Shown here: one piece after another, positions 33,840 to 42,391 of the stretch
Layout: each line of letters starts with the position of its first letter
Numbering within the stretch: position 1 is the first letter of the stretch
Source of the DNA: Modicisalibacter ilicicola DSM 19980
GTDB lineage: Bacteria; Pseudomonadota; Gammaproteobacteria; Pseudomonadales; Halomonadaceae
DNA length: 64,000 nucleotides
Direction: 5' to 3'
Assembly: GCF_900128925.1 (NCBI RefSeq)
Contig: NZ_FQUJ01000004.1
Span: forward strand, 186,001 to 250,000
The notes under the pieces: generated by a model
Databases searched by the model: none
What the model was told of the DNA's origin: nothing
Seen by the model: only the letters and a program-made list of their open reading frames with translations
Program-made: the position numbers and the translations under genes

Positions 33840-33966
33840 CGTGAGGGCAATGATGGTTTGTTTGACCAAAGTCGATTATCGATCTGGCTCCTGGTAATGG
33901 CGTGGTTCCCGTGGTCGGAAAGGATCGCTTCCAGAACGGTGGTTCAGCAACATCGATCTCGAGACG

Positions 33967-34758
33967 TCAGCTCACGTTGGCGCGGATCAGCCGAGCCTTG
34001 TCCTGGAGCAGCGGCAGGAAAGTATCGCGCAAGGTCTCGAAGTCGATGCGTGAGGCGTTGGTGCTGATGTTGATCGCGCCCAGCAGCCTGTCGTTGGCAT
34101 CGAAGACGGGTATCGCCAGGGAACGCAACCCCGAATCCAGCTCCTGATCGACGATGCAATAACCCTGCTGTCGCACCATGAAAAGGCAGTTGCGCAGCTG
34201 GGTGCGATCGACGATGGACTTGTCGGTATGGCGCTCGAGCGTGACCCTGTCGAGATAGGTCTCGAGTTCTCTGTCCGGCAACTGCGCCAGCAACACCCGG
34301 CCCATGGAGGTGTAGGCCGCGGGCAGGCGTGTGCCCACGGCAAGCGAGATCGCCATCAGACGATGCTTGGCGGCGGAGCGCGCCAAGTAGATGACCTCGT
34401 CGCCATCCAGCACACCCAGCGAAGAGGACTCGCCGCTTTCGAGGGTGATGTCTTCAAGGTACTGCTGGATCACCGAGCGATAGTTGTTGGCCGAGAGGAA
34501 GGCATAGCCTAGCTGCAACACCTTGGGTGCCAACGTGAAGTGACGCTGCTCCTTGCGGACATAACCGAGCGCATGCAGCGTCAATAGGAAGCGCCGCGCT
34601 TTGGCGCGATTCATGCCGGTACGCGCCGCCACCTCGCTCAGCGTCATGCGAGGATTGGCGGCATCGAAGGCCAGAATGACCTCCAGCCCGCTGGCCAGGG
34701 CGGTAACAAAATCACGGTCATCGGGGGTCAGGGTGTCGTCCTGCAGGAGAGCGTCCAT
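33967..34758 (-). CDS. pcaR: IclR family regulator, PcaR/PobR-like
   Basis: A 263-residue IclR-family regulator. The winged helix region reads DFVTALASGLEVILAFDAANPRMTLSEVAARTGMNRAKARRFLLTL over residues 16-60, followed by the effector domain with ISLAVGTRLPAAYTSMGRVLLAQ and QELDSGLRSLAIPVFDANDRLLGAINIS. This is the pattern of PcaR, PcaU and CatR-IclR proteins. I chose ATG 34758 (MDALLQDD) with AAGGA upstream; the frame opens earlier at 34797. It is divergent from pcaIJFD, which it presumably activates in response to beta-ketoadipate. Confidence 0.9.
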   Translation of the reverse strand: MDALLQDDTLTPDDRDFVTALASGLEVILAFDAANPRMTLSEVAARTGMNRAKARRFLLTLHALGYVRKEQRHFTLAPKVLQLGYAFLSANNYRSVIQQYLEDITLESGESSSLGVLDGDEVIYLARSAAKHRLMAISLAVGTRLPAAYTSMGRVLLAQLPDRELETYLDRVTLERHTDKSIVDRTQLRNCLFMVRQQGYCIVDQELDSGLRSLAIPVFDANDRLLGAINISTNASRIDFETLRDTFLPLLQDKARLIRANVS

Positions 34759-34939
34759 GGGGCGGAATCCTTCATAGCGAGGTATCTGCCCTTCCAATCT
34801 AGCATATCGTTCGCATGGCGGATATATGTTCGATTTTAGTCTAATGCCCCATTTTCCTCCCGCAGTTTAACCGTTTCATACTTCAGGAAAATATCGCTTC
34901 TCCTCGTTCTCTGAGGGCTCGCTCGCACTTTTTTTGGAT

Positions 34940-35003
34940 TTGACGGACCGGCGTTAAGCGCTTAATTTGTTCGTATTACAAACCTATGTTCACCAAGCGA
35001 ACA
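34940..35003 (+). promoter_or_regulatory. Probable pca promoter with PcaR-type operator
   Basis: A TTGACG hexamer (34940-34945) is followed 17 bases later by an AT-rich TAATTT. Downstream, TGTTC and GAACA form an inverted repeat (34987-35003) with a further GTTC half-site at 34969. PcaR-type regulators bind GTTC-containing repeats near the -10 region. Hexamer matches are modest. Confidence 0.45.
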
Positions 35004-35027
35004 ATCAAGAGCGAGAGGTAAGCGATC

Positions 35028-35849
35028 ATGGCTGAGTTCCTGAGCCTGCATGACGCGGTGGCCCGCTACGTCGACGATGGCGCCACCGTGTGCATGGAAG
35101 GCTTCACCCACCTGATTCCCTTCGCGGCGGGCCACGAGGTGATCCGTCAAGGCAAGCGTGAGCTGACACTGATCCGCATGACCCCGGATCTGATCTACGA
35201 CCAGTTGATCGGCGCCGGCTGTGTCAAGAAGTTGATCTTCTCCTGGGGTGGTAATCCTGGCGTTGGTTCGCTGCACCGTCTACGCGATGCCGTGGAGAAA
35301 GGCTGGCCCCACAAGATCGAGATTCTCGAGCACAGCCATGCCGCCATGGCCTGCGCCTACGAGGCGGGGGCAGCAGGCCTACCGTTGGCGGTATTGCGTG
35401 GCTACGTGGGCAGTGATCTGCCCAAGGTCAACGACCAGATCAAGTTCATCGACTGCCCCTTCACTGGCGAGCCTCTGGCCGCAGTGCCCTCGGTGCGCCC
35501 GGACGTCTCCATCGTGCATGCTCAGAAGGCCGACCGGCAGGGCAACGTGCTGGTGGAGGGCATCATCGGTGTGCAGAAGGAGGCCGTGCTGGCCGCCAAG
35601 TCGAGCATCGTCACCGTCGAGGAAGTCGTCGACGACCTGGGCGTCGAGCCCAACGCCTGCGTCATCCCCGGCTGGGCGATCAGCGCCATCGCCGTGGCCG
35701 AGCAGGGCGCCTATCCCTCTTATGCCCACGGTTACTACCCACGCAACAACCGCTTCTACAAGGAGTGGGACACCATCGCCCGGGACCGTGACGCCTTTAG
35801 CACCTGGCTCGACGAGAATGTCTACAACGCAGGAGGAGCCCAGCAATGA
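35028..35849 (+). CDS. pcaI: 3-oxoadipate CoA-transferase subunit A
   Basis: A 273-residue class I CoA-transferase subunit that, with PcaJ, moves CoA from succinyl-CoA to 3-oxoadipate. Recognisable parts are VDDGATVCMEGFTHLIPFAAGHEVIR, FSWGGNPGVGSLHRLRDA and DVSIVHAQKADRQGNVLVEG. The size and wording match the longer subunit type found in proteobacterial pca clusters. AGAGG lies before the ATG. The stop overlaps pcaJ by 4 bases (ATGA), which fits equal synthesis of two partner subunits. Confidence 0.95.
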   Translation: MAEFLSLHDAVARYVDDGATVCMEGFTHLIPFAAGHEVIRQGKRELTLIRMTPDLIYDQLIGAGCVKKLIFSWGGNPGVGSLHRLRDAVEKGWPHKIEILEHSHAAMACAYEAGAAGLPLAVLRGYVGSDLPKVNDQIKFIDCPFTGEPLAAVPSVRPDVSIVHAQKADRQGNVLVEGIIGVQKEAVLAAKSSIVTVEEVVDDLGVEPNACVIPGWAISAIAVAEQGAYPSYAHGYYPRNNRFYKEWDTIARDRDAFSTWLDENVYNAGGAQQ

Positions 35850-36637
35850 GTACCGATTACACCTCCGCAGAGATGATGACCGTCACCGCCGCCCGCGCCC
35901 TGGAAAACGGCATGACCTGCTTCGTCGGCATCGGCCTGCCTTCCGAGGCCGCCAACCTGGCGCGCCTGACCCACGCCCCGGACGTGGTGCTGATCTACGA
36001 ATCTGGCACCCTGCAGACCATGCCGGAAGTGTTGCCGCTGTCCATCGGTGACGGCGAGCTGTGCGAGTCGGCGTTGACCACGGTTTCGGTGCCCGAGATG
36101 TTCCGCTACTGGCTGCAGGGCGGCCACGTCAGCGTGGGTTTCCTGGGCACCGCCCAGATCGACCGCTTCGCCAATCTCAACACCACCCTGATTGGCGATT
36201 ACGCCGCGCCCAAGGTGCGCCTACCCGGCGGCGGTGGCGCGCCGGAGATTGCCACCTGCGCCGGGGAGGTCTTCGTCACCTTGAAGCACTCCAAGCGTAC
36301 CTTCGTCAAGGACGTGGACTTCGTCACCACCCTGGGCTTTGGGCGTGACGGCAAGGGGCGCGACGGCGTACCCAACATCGGCAAGGGGCCGACCCGAGTG
36401 ATCACCGATCTGTGCATGATGAGGCCGGACCCGGATACCAAGGAACTCACCGTCACATCACTGCACCCCGGCGTTACGAAGGAAGACGTGATCGAGGCCA
36501 CCGGCTGGGAGATTCGCTTCACCGATGCGCTCGAGACCACCCCCGAGCCGTACGCCCGTGAACTCGAGGTACTGCGCGAACTTAAAGAGCGCACCGCCCG
36601 CCACCATGCCGGCGAAGCGCCGGGGGAGAGATCATGA
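35846..36637 (+). CDS. pcaJ: 3-oxoadipate CoA-transferase subunit B
   Basis: A 263-residue partner subunit of the CoA-transferase. The catalytic Glu that forms the CoA thioester is Glu52 in LIYESGTLQ. Other family blocks are GLPSEAANLARLTHAPDVV, QIDRFANLNTTLIGDY and RLPGGGGAPEIATCAGEVFVTLKH. The AGGAGG in the end of pcaI provides its ribosome binding site. It overlaps pcaF by 4 bases, so pcaI, pcaJ and pcaF are translationally coupled. Confidence 0.96.
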   Translation: MSTDYTSAEMMTVTAARALENGMTCFVGIGLPSEAANLARLTHAPDVVLIYESGTLQTMPEVLPLSIGDGELCESALTTVSVPEMFRYWLQGGHVSVGFLGTAQIDRFANLNTTLIGDYAAPKVRLPGGGGAPEIATCAGEVFVTLKHSKRTFVKDVDFVTTLGFGRDGKGRDGVPNIGKGPTRVITDLCMMRPDPDTKELTVTSLHPGVTKEDVIEATGWEIRFTDALETTPEPYARELEVLRELKERTARHHAGEAPGERS

Positions 36638-37854
36638 GTCAGGCCGACAGCAATTCGGTTTACCTGTGTCACCCACGCCGCACGGCCGTGGGTCGTTTCG
36701 GCGGCACCCTCGCCGCGGTACGTCCCGACGATTTCGCCGCCGACATCTTCAAGGCGGTGCTGGCCGAGGCGTCGAGCCTCGATCCCGCCGCCATCGAGGA
36801 GGTGATCATGGGTTGCGCCAATCAGGCCGGCGAGGACAACCGCAACGTGGCGCGCATGTCGGCGCTGCTGGCGGGCCTGCCGACCTCGGTGCCCGGCACC
36901 ACCATGAACCGCCTGTGCGGCTCCGGCATGGACGCGGTGGGTACCGCCTTTCGCGCCATCAAGGCCGGTGAATTCGAGCTGGCCCTGGCCGGCGGCGTGG
37001 AGTCCATGTCCCGAGCTCCCTTCGTGATGGGCAAGGCCGAGACGGCCTTTGCGCGCAATCAGGCGATCGAGGACACCACCATCGGCTGGCGCTTCGTCAA
37101 TCCGTTGATGAAGCAGGTCTACGACACCCACTCCATGCCCGAGACCGCCGAGAACGTCGCCGAACAGTTCAAGGTCTCGCGCGAGGACCAGGACGCCTTC
37201 GCCCTGCGCTCCCAGCAGAAGGCCGAGCGGGCGCAACAGGCGGGACGCTTCGCTCAGGAGATCACCGCCATCGAGATCCCGCGACGCAAGCAGGAACCGC
37301 TGATCTTCGACATCGACGAGCATCCGCGTCCGGGCACCACCCGGGAGAAGCTGGCCACGTTGCCCACCCCGTTTCGTGAGGACGGCAGCGTCACCGCCGG
37401 CAATGCTTCCGGCGTCAACGACGGTGCCGCGGCCATGCTGGTCGCCAGCGACGCGGCGCTGAAGCAGCACGGCCTCACGCCCATGGCGCGCGTCGTCGGC
37501 ATGGCCACCGCCGGGGTCGAACCACGCATCATGGGCATCGGCCCGGTGCCGGCGACCCGCAAGCTGCTTGATCGCCTCGGCATGTCAATCGATGATATCG
37601 ACATCATCGAACTCAACGAAGCCTTCGCCGCCCAGGCCCTGGCCTGCATGCGCGAGCTGGGTATTGCCGACGACGATCCGCGGGTCAATCCCAACGGTGG
37701 CGGCATCGCCCTCGGCCACCCGCTGGGCATGTCCGGGGCGCGCTTGTTGCTCACCGCCGCCCATGAGCTACACAAGCAGCAAAAGCGCTACGCTTTATGC
37801 ACCATGTGCATCGGGGTGGGGCAGGGGATTGCCACGCTGATCGAGCGGGCATAG
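36634..37854 (+). CDS. pcaF: 3-oxoadipyl-CoA thiolase
   Basis: A 406-residue thiolase that splits 3-oxoadipyl-CoA into succinyl-CoA and acetyl-CoA, the last step of the pathway. The acylated Cys lies in [13 protein letters not shown] near residue 93; the second catalytic block is [19 protein letters not shown] and the third is [14 protein letters not shown] near the C-terminus. The block [21 protein letters not shown] and the [11 protein letters not shown] segment are also typical of PcaF/PaaJ. Full length and intact. Confidence 0.97.
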   Translation: MSQADSNSVYLCHPRRTAVGRFGGTLAAVRPDDFAADIFKAVLAEASSLDPAAIEEVIMGCANQAGEDNRNVARMSALLAGLPTSVPGTTMNRLCGSGMDAVGTAFRAIKAGEFELALAGGVESMSRAPFVMGKAETAFARNQAIEDTTIGWRFVNPLMKQVYDTHSMPETAENVAEQFKVSREDQDAFALRSQQKAERAQQAGRFAQEITAIEIPRRKQEPLIFDIDEHPRPGTTREKLATLPTPFREDGSVTAGNASGVNDGAAAMLVASDAALKQHGLTPMARVVGMATAGVEPRIMGIGPVPATRKLLDRLGMSIDDIDIIELNEAFAAQALACMRELGIADDDPRVNPNGGGIALGHPLGMSGARLLLTAAHELHKQQKRYALCTMCIGVGQGIATLIERA

Positions 37855-37870
37855 GACAACAGGAGGTTGC

Positions 37871-38695
37871 ATGGCATTTGTGAATATCGATGGTCGCAGC
37901 GTTGCCTACCGCCTGCTGGGCGATTCGACCAATCCGTTAGTGTTGCTGGCGCATCCGTTAGGCATGACCCAGGCGGTGTGGGACGACGTTCTGCTGGCGC
38001 TGTTGCCACGCTATCGGGTGCTGACCTGGGACCTGCCGGGTCATGGTGCCAGCCAGGCCTGGGGGCAGGAGGAGATCACCCCTCAGGATCTGGCAGGCGA
38101 GGCGCTGGCTTTAGCCGAGCAGGCCGGGGTATCGCGCTTTCATTTCGTGGGCACCTCCATCGGTGGTGTCGTGGGGCAGCAGTTACTGGTGGATCACGCC
38201 GAAAAACTGCTATCCATGACCCTGACCAATACCGGGGCGGTAATCGGTAGTGCCGATAATTGGAACACCCGTGCCCGCCGTGTGCGCGAGGAAGGTATCG
38301 CGGCGTTGACCGGCGAGGTCGTGCCGCGCTGGTTCTCTGCGGCCAAGCTCGAGAATGAACCGGCCCTGGAGGCCGGCTGGAAGGTACAGATGGCGCGCAC
38401 CGACGGCGAGAGCTATGCCAAGTGCTGCGAGATGCTCGGGCGCACCGATTTTCGAGGCAGGCTCAAGGTCAGCGGTGTCGCTGTACACCTTCTGGGTGGC
38501 AGCGAGGACATGGCCACGCCCCCGGAAACCTTGAAGACGCTGGCGGCGGAGTGTGACGACGCGCCTCTGGAGATCCTCGAGAATTTCGCCCACGTGCCCT
38601 CGGTGGAATCTCCCGAGGCAGTTGCCAGGCGCCTGTTGGCCTGGCTGGCCGCGGATCGCTCAGATATCGATGAGCAGGGGGCGCGGAAGGCCTGA
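37871..38695 (+). CDS. pcaD: 3-oxoadipate enol-lactonase
   Basis: A 274-residue alpha/beta-hydrolase that opens the enol-lactone made by CatC to give beta-ketoadipate. The oxyanion-side LLAHPLGMTQAVWDD, the nucleophile elbow GTSIGG, the acidic region LLGGSEDMATP and the catalytic His in ENFAHVPSVESP are all visible. AGGAGG precedes the ATG. It follows pcaF by 16 bases. In this window no pcaHGBC genes are present, so this lactonase serves the catechol branch only. Confidence 0.95.
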   Translation: MAFVNIDGRSVAYRLLGDSTNPLVLLAHPLGMTQAVWDDVLLALLPRYRVLTWDLPGHGASQAWGQEEITPQDLAGEALALAEQAGVSRFHFVGTSIGGVVGQQLLVDHAEKLLSMTLTNTGAVIGSADNWNTRARRVREEGIAALTGEVVPRWFSAAKLENEPALEAGWKVQMARTDGESYAKCCEMLGRTDFRGRLKVSGVAVHLLGGSEDMATPPETLKTLAAECDDAPLEILENFAHVPSVESPEAVARRLLAWLAADRSDIDEQGARKA

Positions 38696-38755
38696 ATAGC
38701 CGCGAGGAAATCCTTGGCGAGGGCAGCCTGCGCAGCCGCCCGACGGCCTCGACAT

Positions 38756-39355
38756 TCACCCCTTGAGCCTGGTCGCCACCTTGGCCACGTGTTCGCCCTG
38801 GAAGCGGGCGATGGCCAGCTCACGCTCGTCGGGCTGACGCGAGCCGTCGCCGCCGGCAAGGGTCGAGGCACCATAGGGGGTGCCGCCGCTGACCTTCGAG
38901 ATATCGAACAGCTCCGGCGTGGCGTAGCCGATCGGCACGATCACCATGCCGTGGTGGGCCAGGGTCGTCCATACCGAGGTGATGGTCATCTCCTCGCCGC
39001 CCCCGGTGCCGGTGGAGGTGAAGACACTCGCGACCTTGCCGACCAGCGCACCCTTGGCCCAGAGTCCACCGGTCTGGTCGAAGAAGGTGCGCATCTGGCC
39101 GCACATGTTGCCGAAGCGGGTCGGGGTGCCGAGCAGGATGGCGTCGTAGTCCGCCAGTTCCTGGGGCGAGGCGACGCCGGCGGCTTGATCCGTCTTGCCA
39201 CCGGCGGCCTTGAAGGCCTCGGCGTCCATGGTTTCCGGCACGCGCTTGAGGGTCACGTCGACGCCCTCCACCCGACGTGCCCCCTCGGCGATGGTGCTGG
39301 CCAGGGTTTCGATATGGCCATACATGGAGTAGTAGAGTACGAGTACCTTGGTCAT
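38756..39355 (-). CDS. wrbA: NAD(P)H:quinone oxidoreductase, WrbA type
   Basis: A 199-residue flavodoxin-like protein that binds FMN and reduces quinones by two electrons, avoiding semiquinones. Clear WrbA blocks are [16 protein letters not shown] (FMN phosphate loop), [42 protein letters not shown] and the [23 protein letters not shown] region. Length matches the family. It is convergent with pcaD and shares its strand with pirin 57 bases upstream, probably forming a small quinone-protection operon beside the aromatic degradation genes. Confidence 0.95.
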   Translation of the reverse strand: MTKVLVLYYSMYGHIETLASTIAEGARRVEGVDVTLKRVPETMDAEAFKAAGGKTDQAAGVASPQELADYDAILLGTPTRFGNMCGQMRTFFDQTGGLWAKGALVGKVASVFTSTGTGGGEEMTITSVWTTLAHHGMVIVPIGYATPELFDISKVSGGTPYGASTLAGGDGSRQPDERELAIARFQGEHVAKVATRLKG

Positions 39356-39412
39356 GGCGATCTTCTCCGTTGCTTCATTGTGGGCGTAAGCCCTCGAAAA
39401 AGTGACGAAGCG

Positions 39413-40243
39413 TTACTGCGCCAGGGTGCCGTCGCGATAGTCGCGCAACGCCTGGTCGAGCTCCTCCCGGGTATTCATCACGAAAGGGCCGTAGTGAGCG
39501 ATGGGCTCGTTGTATGGGGTGCCCGCCAGGAGCAGGGCCTGGGCGTGAGTGTCGCCACTCAGTAGCACCTCGTTTCCCGGGCCGAAGCGTGCCAGCTCGC
39601 CTTGCTCGAGCTTCTCCCCGCCTGCCTCGAGCCGACCCTCGAACACATAGAGCAGGAATGTCGCTGCGGCCTGCTCGAGGGTCAGCGCCCCGGGCGAAAA
39701 CCTCAGGTGCGCCACTGCCCCGTGGCCGGCCAGGGCGTCCAGCGGCCCGCTGACACCCTCGCCATCGAGCCACCAGTCGCCTCCCAGGGCAATCAGCTCA
39801 CTCCCCGCGGCGGCGATTCGCGGCATCTGATCGGCCTTCACGTCGCGGTAGGTCGCGGCGCTGAGCTTGTCCCGGGCGGGCAGGTTCAGCCACAGCTGGA
39901 ACGCATGCAGCCCTTGGCTATCGGTCAGCGGCATCTCGGAATGGATGATGCCGTGGCCGGTGTGCATCCACTGGGCGTCGCCGGGGCCGATGGTGCTCGC
40001 GTGACCGAGATGGTCCTCGTGGGTTAGGCCACCGTTGAGCACGTAGGTCAGGGTCTGAATGCCACGATGAGGATGGGGCGGGAAGCCGCCGATGTAGTCG
40101 TCGGGATGTTCGGAACCGAGCTCGTCGAGCATCAGGAAGGGGTCGAGGCCGCCACCGAAGTCGTGGATTCGGGAAATCTTGACACCGTCGCCATCCTGGC
40201 TGGGATGGCGGCGTAGTCGGCGTTCGATAGCGCGCTGCGTCAT
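39413..40243 (-). CDS. Pirin family protein
   Basis: A 276-residue bicupin protein. The N-terminal cupin holds the metal-site residues in FPPHPHRGIQTLTYVL and HTGHGIIHSEMP, followed by the C-terminal pirin domain with APLxLEQ-like SPGALTLEQAAATFLLYVFEG and YNEPIAHYGPFVMNTREEL. Bacterial pirins include quercetin 2,3-dioxygenases and redox-sensing partners. I chose ATG 40243 (MTQRAIERRLRRHPSQDGDGV) with GGAGG upstream; the long open frame extending to 41143 is antisense to the LysR gene and not real. Divergent from that LysR gene. Confidence 0.93.
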   Translation of the reverse strand: MTQRAIERRLRRHPSQDGDGVKISRIHDFGGGLDPFLMLDELGSEHPDDYIGGFPPHPHRGIQTLTYVLNGGLTHEDHLGHASTIGPGDAQWMHTGHGIIHSEMPLTDSQGLHAFQLWLNLPARDKLSAATYRDVKADQMPRIAAAGSELIALGGDWWLDGEGVSGPLDALAGHGAVAHLRFSPGALTLEQAAATFLLYVFEGRLEAGGEKLEQGELARFGPGNEVLLSGDTHAQALLLAGTPYNEPIAHYGPFVMNTREELDQALRDYRDGTLAQ

Positions 40244-40342
40244 GGAAACCTCCGTAAGAATCGTGACCCTGATGCTCAGTCTAGGATTGCTTTTTCGAAA
40301 GTTAAGCGCATAATTTCGCTCGAACCATTCGAGGAAAACGAA

Positions 40343-41248
40343 ATGTCGCGGGTTACCCTGGCGCAATGGCGGATGCTGGCGGCGGTCGTCGATCACGGCG
40401 GTTTTGCCCGGGCCGCCGAGGCCGTCCACAAGAGCGCCTCGACCCTTAACCATGCGGTGCACAAGCTGGAGTCGCAGCTCGGCGTGGCATTGCTCGAACC
40501 CGTCGGGCGCCAGGTGCGCCTGACCGAGGCCGGCGAGATGTTGCTGCGCCGGGCACGCCAGCTGATCGAGAATGCCGAGGCGCTCGAGGAGGTGGCCCAG
40601 AGCCTGGTCCAGGGGCTGGAGACCGAAGTCGTGCTTGCGGTGGATCAGAGCTTTCCGCCGGACACCTTGGCCCAGGCCCTGGATGCCTTCGCCGTCGAGT
40701 ACCCGCTGGTGCGCGTGCAACTCCACGAGACGGTGCTCAACGGCGCGGTGGAGATGCTCTACGACGGACGCGCCGATCTGGTTGTCTCTTCCATCCCGGC
40801 TCAGGGGTTTCTGGGCGAACCCCTGGCCACGCAGCGCTTCGTCGCCGTGGCCCACGTCGACCACCCCCTGCATCGGCTGGGGCGTTCGCTCGACCTGCGC
40901 GATCTGGAGCAGCACCGCCAACTGGTGGTGCGGGACTCGGCGCTTCACCAGTCGATGGATGCCGGCTGGCTCAAGGCCGAGCGGCGCTGGACCGTCAGCC
41001 ACCTGGCCACCTCCCGGGACATGCTCGAACGCGGGCTGGGCTTTGCCTGGTTTCCCGAGACCCGGCTCCGCGATGCCCTCGAAGGCGGTCGCTTGAAGCC
41101 GTTGCCGTTGGGCGAGGGAGGCGTTCGCCTGGTGCCCATGCAACTGATCTTCAGCGATCGGGATCGGGCCGGCCCCGCGACCCGGACCATGGCCAGTGCA
41201 TTGAAACAGGCAGCTGGAAATCGCTCTCCATTCGATGATATCGAATGA
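40343..41248 (+). CDS. LysR family regulator, divergent from pirin-wrbA
   Basis: A 301-residue LysR-type regulator with the start MSRVTLAQWRMLAAVVDHGGFARAAEAVHKSASTLNHAVHKLES over residues 1-44, then the effector domain with ETEVVLAVDQSFPPDTLAQAL and RADLVVSSIPAQGFLGEPL. It is divergent from the pirin gene across 99 bases and most likely controls the pirin-wrbA pair, with quinones or phenolics as possible signals. The downstream glutathionyl-hydroquinone reductase gene may be co-regulated. A GAGGAAAACG ribosome binding site precedes the ATG. Confidence 0.9.
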   Translation: MSRVTLAQWRMLAAVVDHGGFARAAEAVHKSASTLNHAVHKLESQLGVALLEPVGRQVRLTEAGEMLLRRARQLIENAEALEEVAQSLVQGLETEVVLAVDQSFPPDTLAQALDAFAVEYPLVRVQLHETVLNGAVEMLYDGRADLVVSSIPAQGFLGEPLATQRFVAVAHVDHPLHRLGRSLDLRDLEQHRQLVVRDSALHQSMDAGWLKAERRWTVSHLATSRDMLERGLGFAWFPETRLRDALEGGRLKPLPLGEGGVRLVPMQLIFSDRDRAGPATRTMASALKQAAGNRSPFDDIE

Positions 41249-41331
41249 ATGGGTGGAAAAGTTGCGCGGAAGGATCGAGAAAATAGGTTTACGCTGGGTC
41301 AGGATTCCACAGCCAACCGGAGGAGAGTCTC

Positions 41332-42336
41332 ATGGGTCTGTTGATCGAAGGCGAATGGCATGACCAGTGGTACGATACCAACAAGCATGGCGGCGAATTC
41401 GTCCGCGAGTCCGCCAAGCTGCGCGACTGGGTGACGGCGGATGGTGGCCCGGGCCCTCAGGGGCAGCCGGGGCTTCCCGCGGTTCAGGACCGCTATCACC
41501 TCTACGTCTCCCTGGCCTGCCCCTGGGCGCACCGCACCCTGATCCTGCGCAAGCTCAAGGGCCTGGAGGGGCTCGTCGGTGTGTCGCATACCAGCCCGCT
41601 GATGCTCGACCAGGGCTGGAGCTACCATCGGGACGAGGGCTCCAGCGGCGATGCGGTCAATGGCGTGGAGTACCATCACCGGCTCTATACCCTGACCGAT
41701 CCGCACTACACCGGGCGGGTCACGGTACCGGCGCTGTGGGACAAGCACCAGGAACGCCTGGTCAACAACGAATCCGCCGACCTGGTGCGCATCTTCAACA
41801 CCGCCTTCGACGGGCTGACCGGCAATCACCTGGATTTCTATCCCGAGCCGCTGCGCGAGGCCATCGACGCCGTCAATGCGGACGTCTACGACCACATCAA
41901 CAACGGCGTCTACAAGGCCGGGTTCGCCACCGACCAGGCGGTCTACGACAAGCATGTCATCGCCCTGTTCGAGGCGCTCGACCGGATGGAGGCGCGGCTT
42001 GCCGAACAGCGCTACCTGGCCGGGGAGTGGCTCACCGAGGCGGACATCCGCCTGTTCACCACCCTGATCCGCTTCGACGCGGTCTATCACGGTCACTTCA
42101 AGTGCAACCTGCGGCGCATCGAGGACTACCCGAACCTCTCCCATTACCTGCGCGAGCTCTACCAGTGGCCGGGGGTCAAGGAGACGGTGGACTTCGCGCA
42201 TATCCAGCGCCACTACTACTACAGCCACGACACTATCAACCCCACCCGCATCGTGCCGCGAGGGCCGGTTCTCGATCTGGATCGCCCCCACGACCGGGAA
42301 CGCCTGCCCGGGCGCGGGGTTGTCACGAATGCCTGA
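41332..42336 (+). CDS. Glutathionyl-hydroquinone reductase (Xi-class glutathione transferase, YqjG/PcpF type)
   Basis: A 334-residue glutathione-dependent enzyme that removes glutathione from glutathionyl-hydroquinones. The catalytic Cys lies in SLACPWAHRTLI, the Xi-class signature. Other typical blocks are DRYHLYVSLACPWAHR, VTVPALWDKHQERLVNNESADLVRIFN, VYKAGFATDQAVYD and HYYYSHDTINPTRIVPRGP. GGAGGAGAG precedes the ATG. With WrbA and pirin next door it forms a quinone-handling set beside the aromatic pathway. Confidence 0.95.
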   Translation: MGLLIEGEWHDQWYDTNKHGGEFVRESAKLRDWVTADGGPGPQGQPGLPAVQDRYHLYVSLACPWAHRTLILRKLKGLEGLVGVSHTSPLMLDQGWSYHRDEGSSGDAVNGVEYHHRLYTLTDPHYTGRVTVPALWDKHQERLVNNESADLVRIFNTAFDGLTGNHLDFYPEPLREAIDAVNADVYDHINNGVYKAGFATDQAVYDKHVIALFEALDRMEARLAEQRYLAGEWLTEADIRLFTTLIRFDAVYHGHFKCNLRRIEDYPNLSHYLRELYQWPGVKETVDFAHIQRHYYYSHDTINPTRIVPRGPVLDLDRPHDRERLPGRGVVTNA

Positions 42337-42391
42337 GGGCATGAAGGCACATAGAATCCCTTGTGGTAAGGCGCCGCTGGTGGCGTGCGCC

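Noticed and set aside
40244-41143. N-terminal extension of the pirin frame
   Set aside because: The extension is antisense to a complete LysR gene; the proper pirin start with GGAGG lies at 40243.
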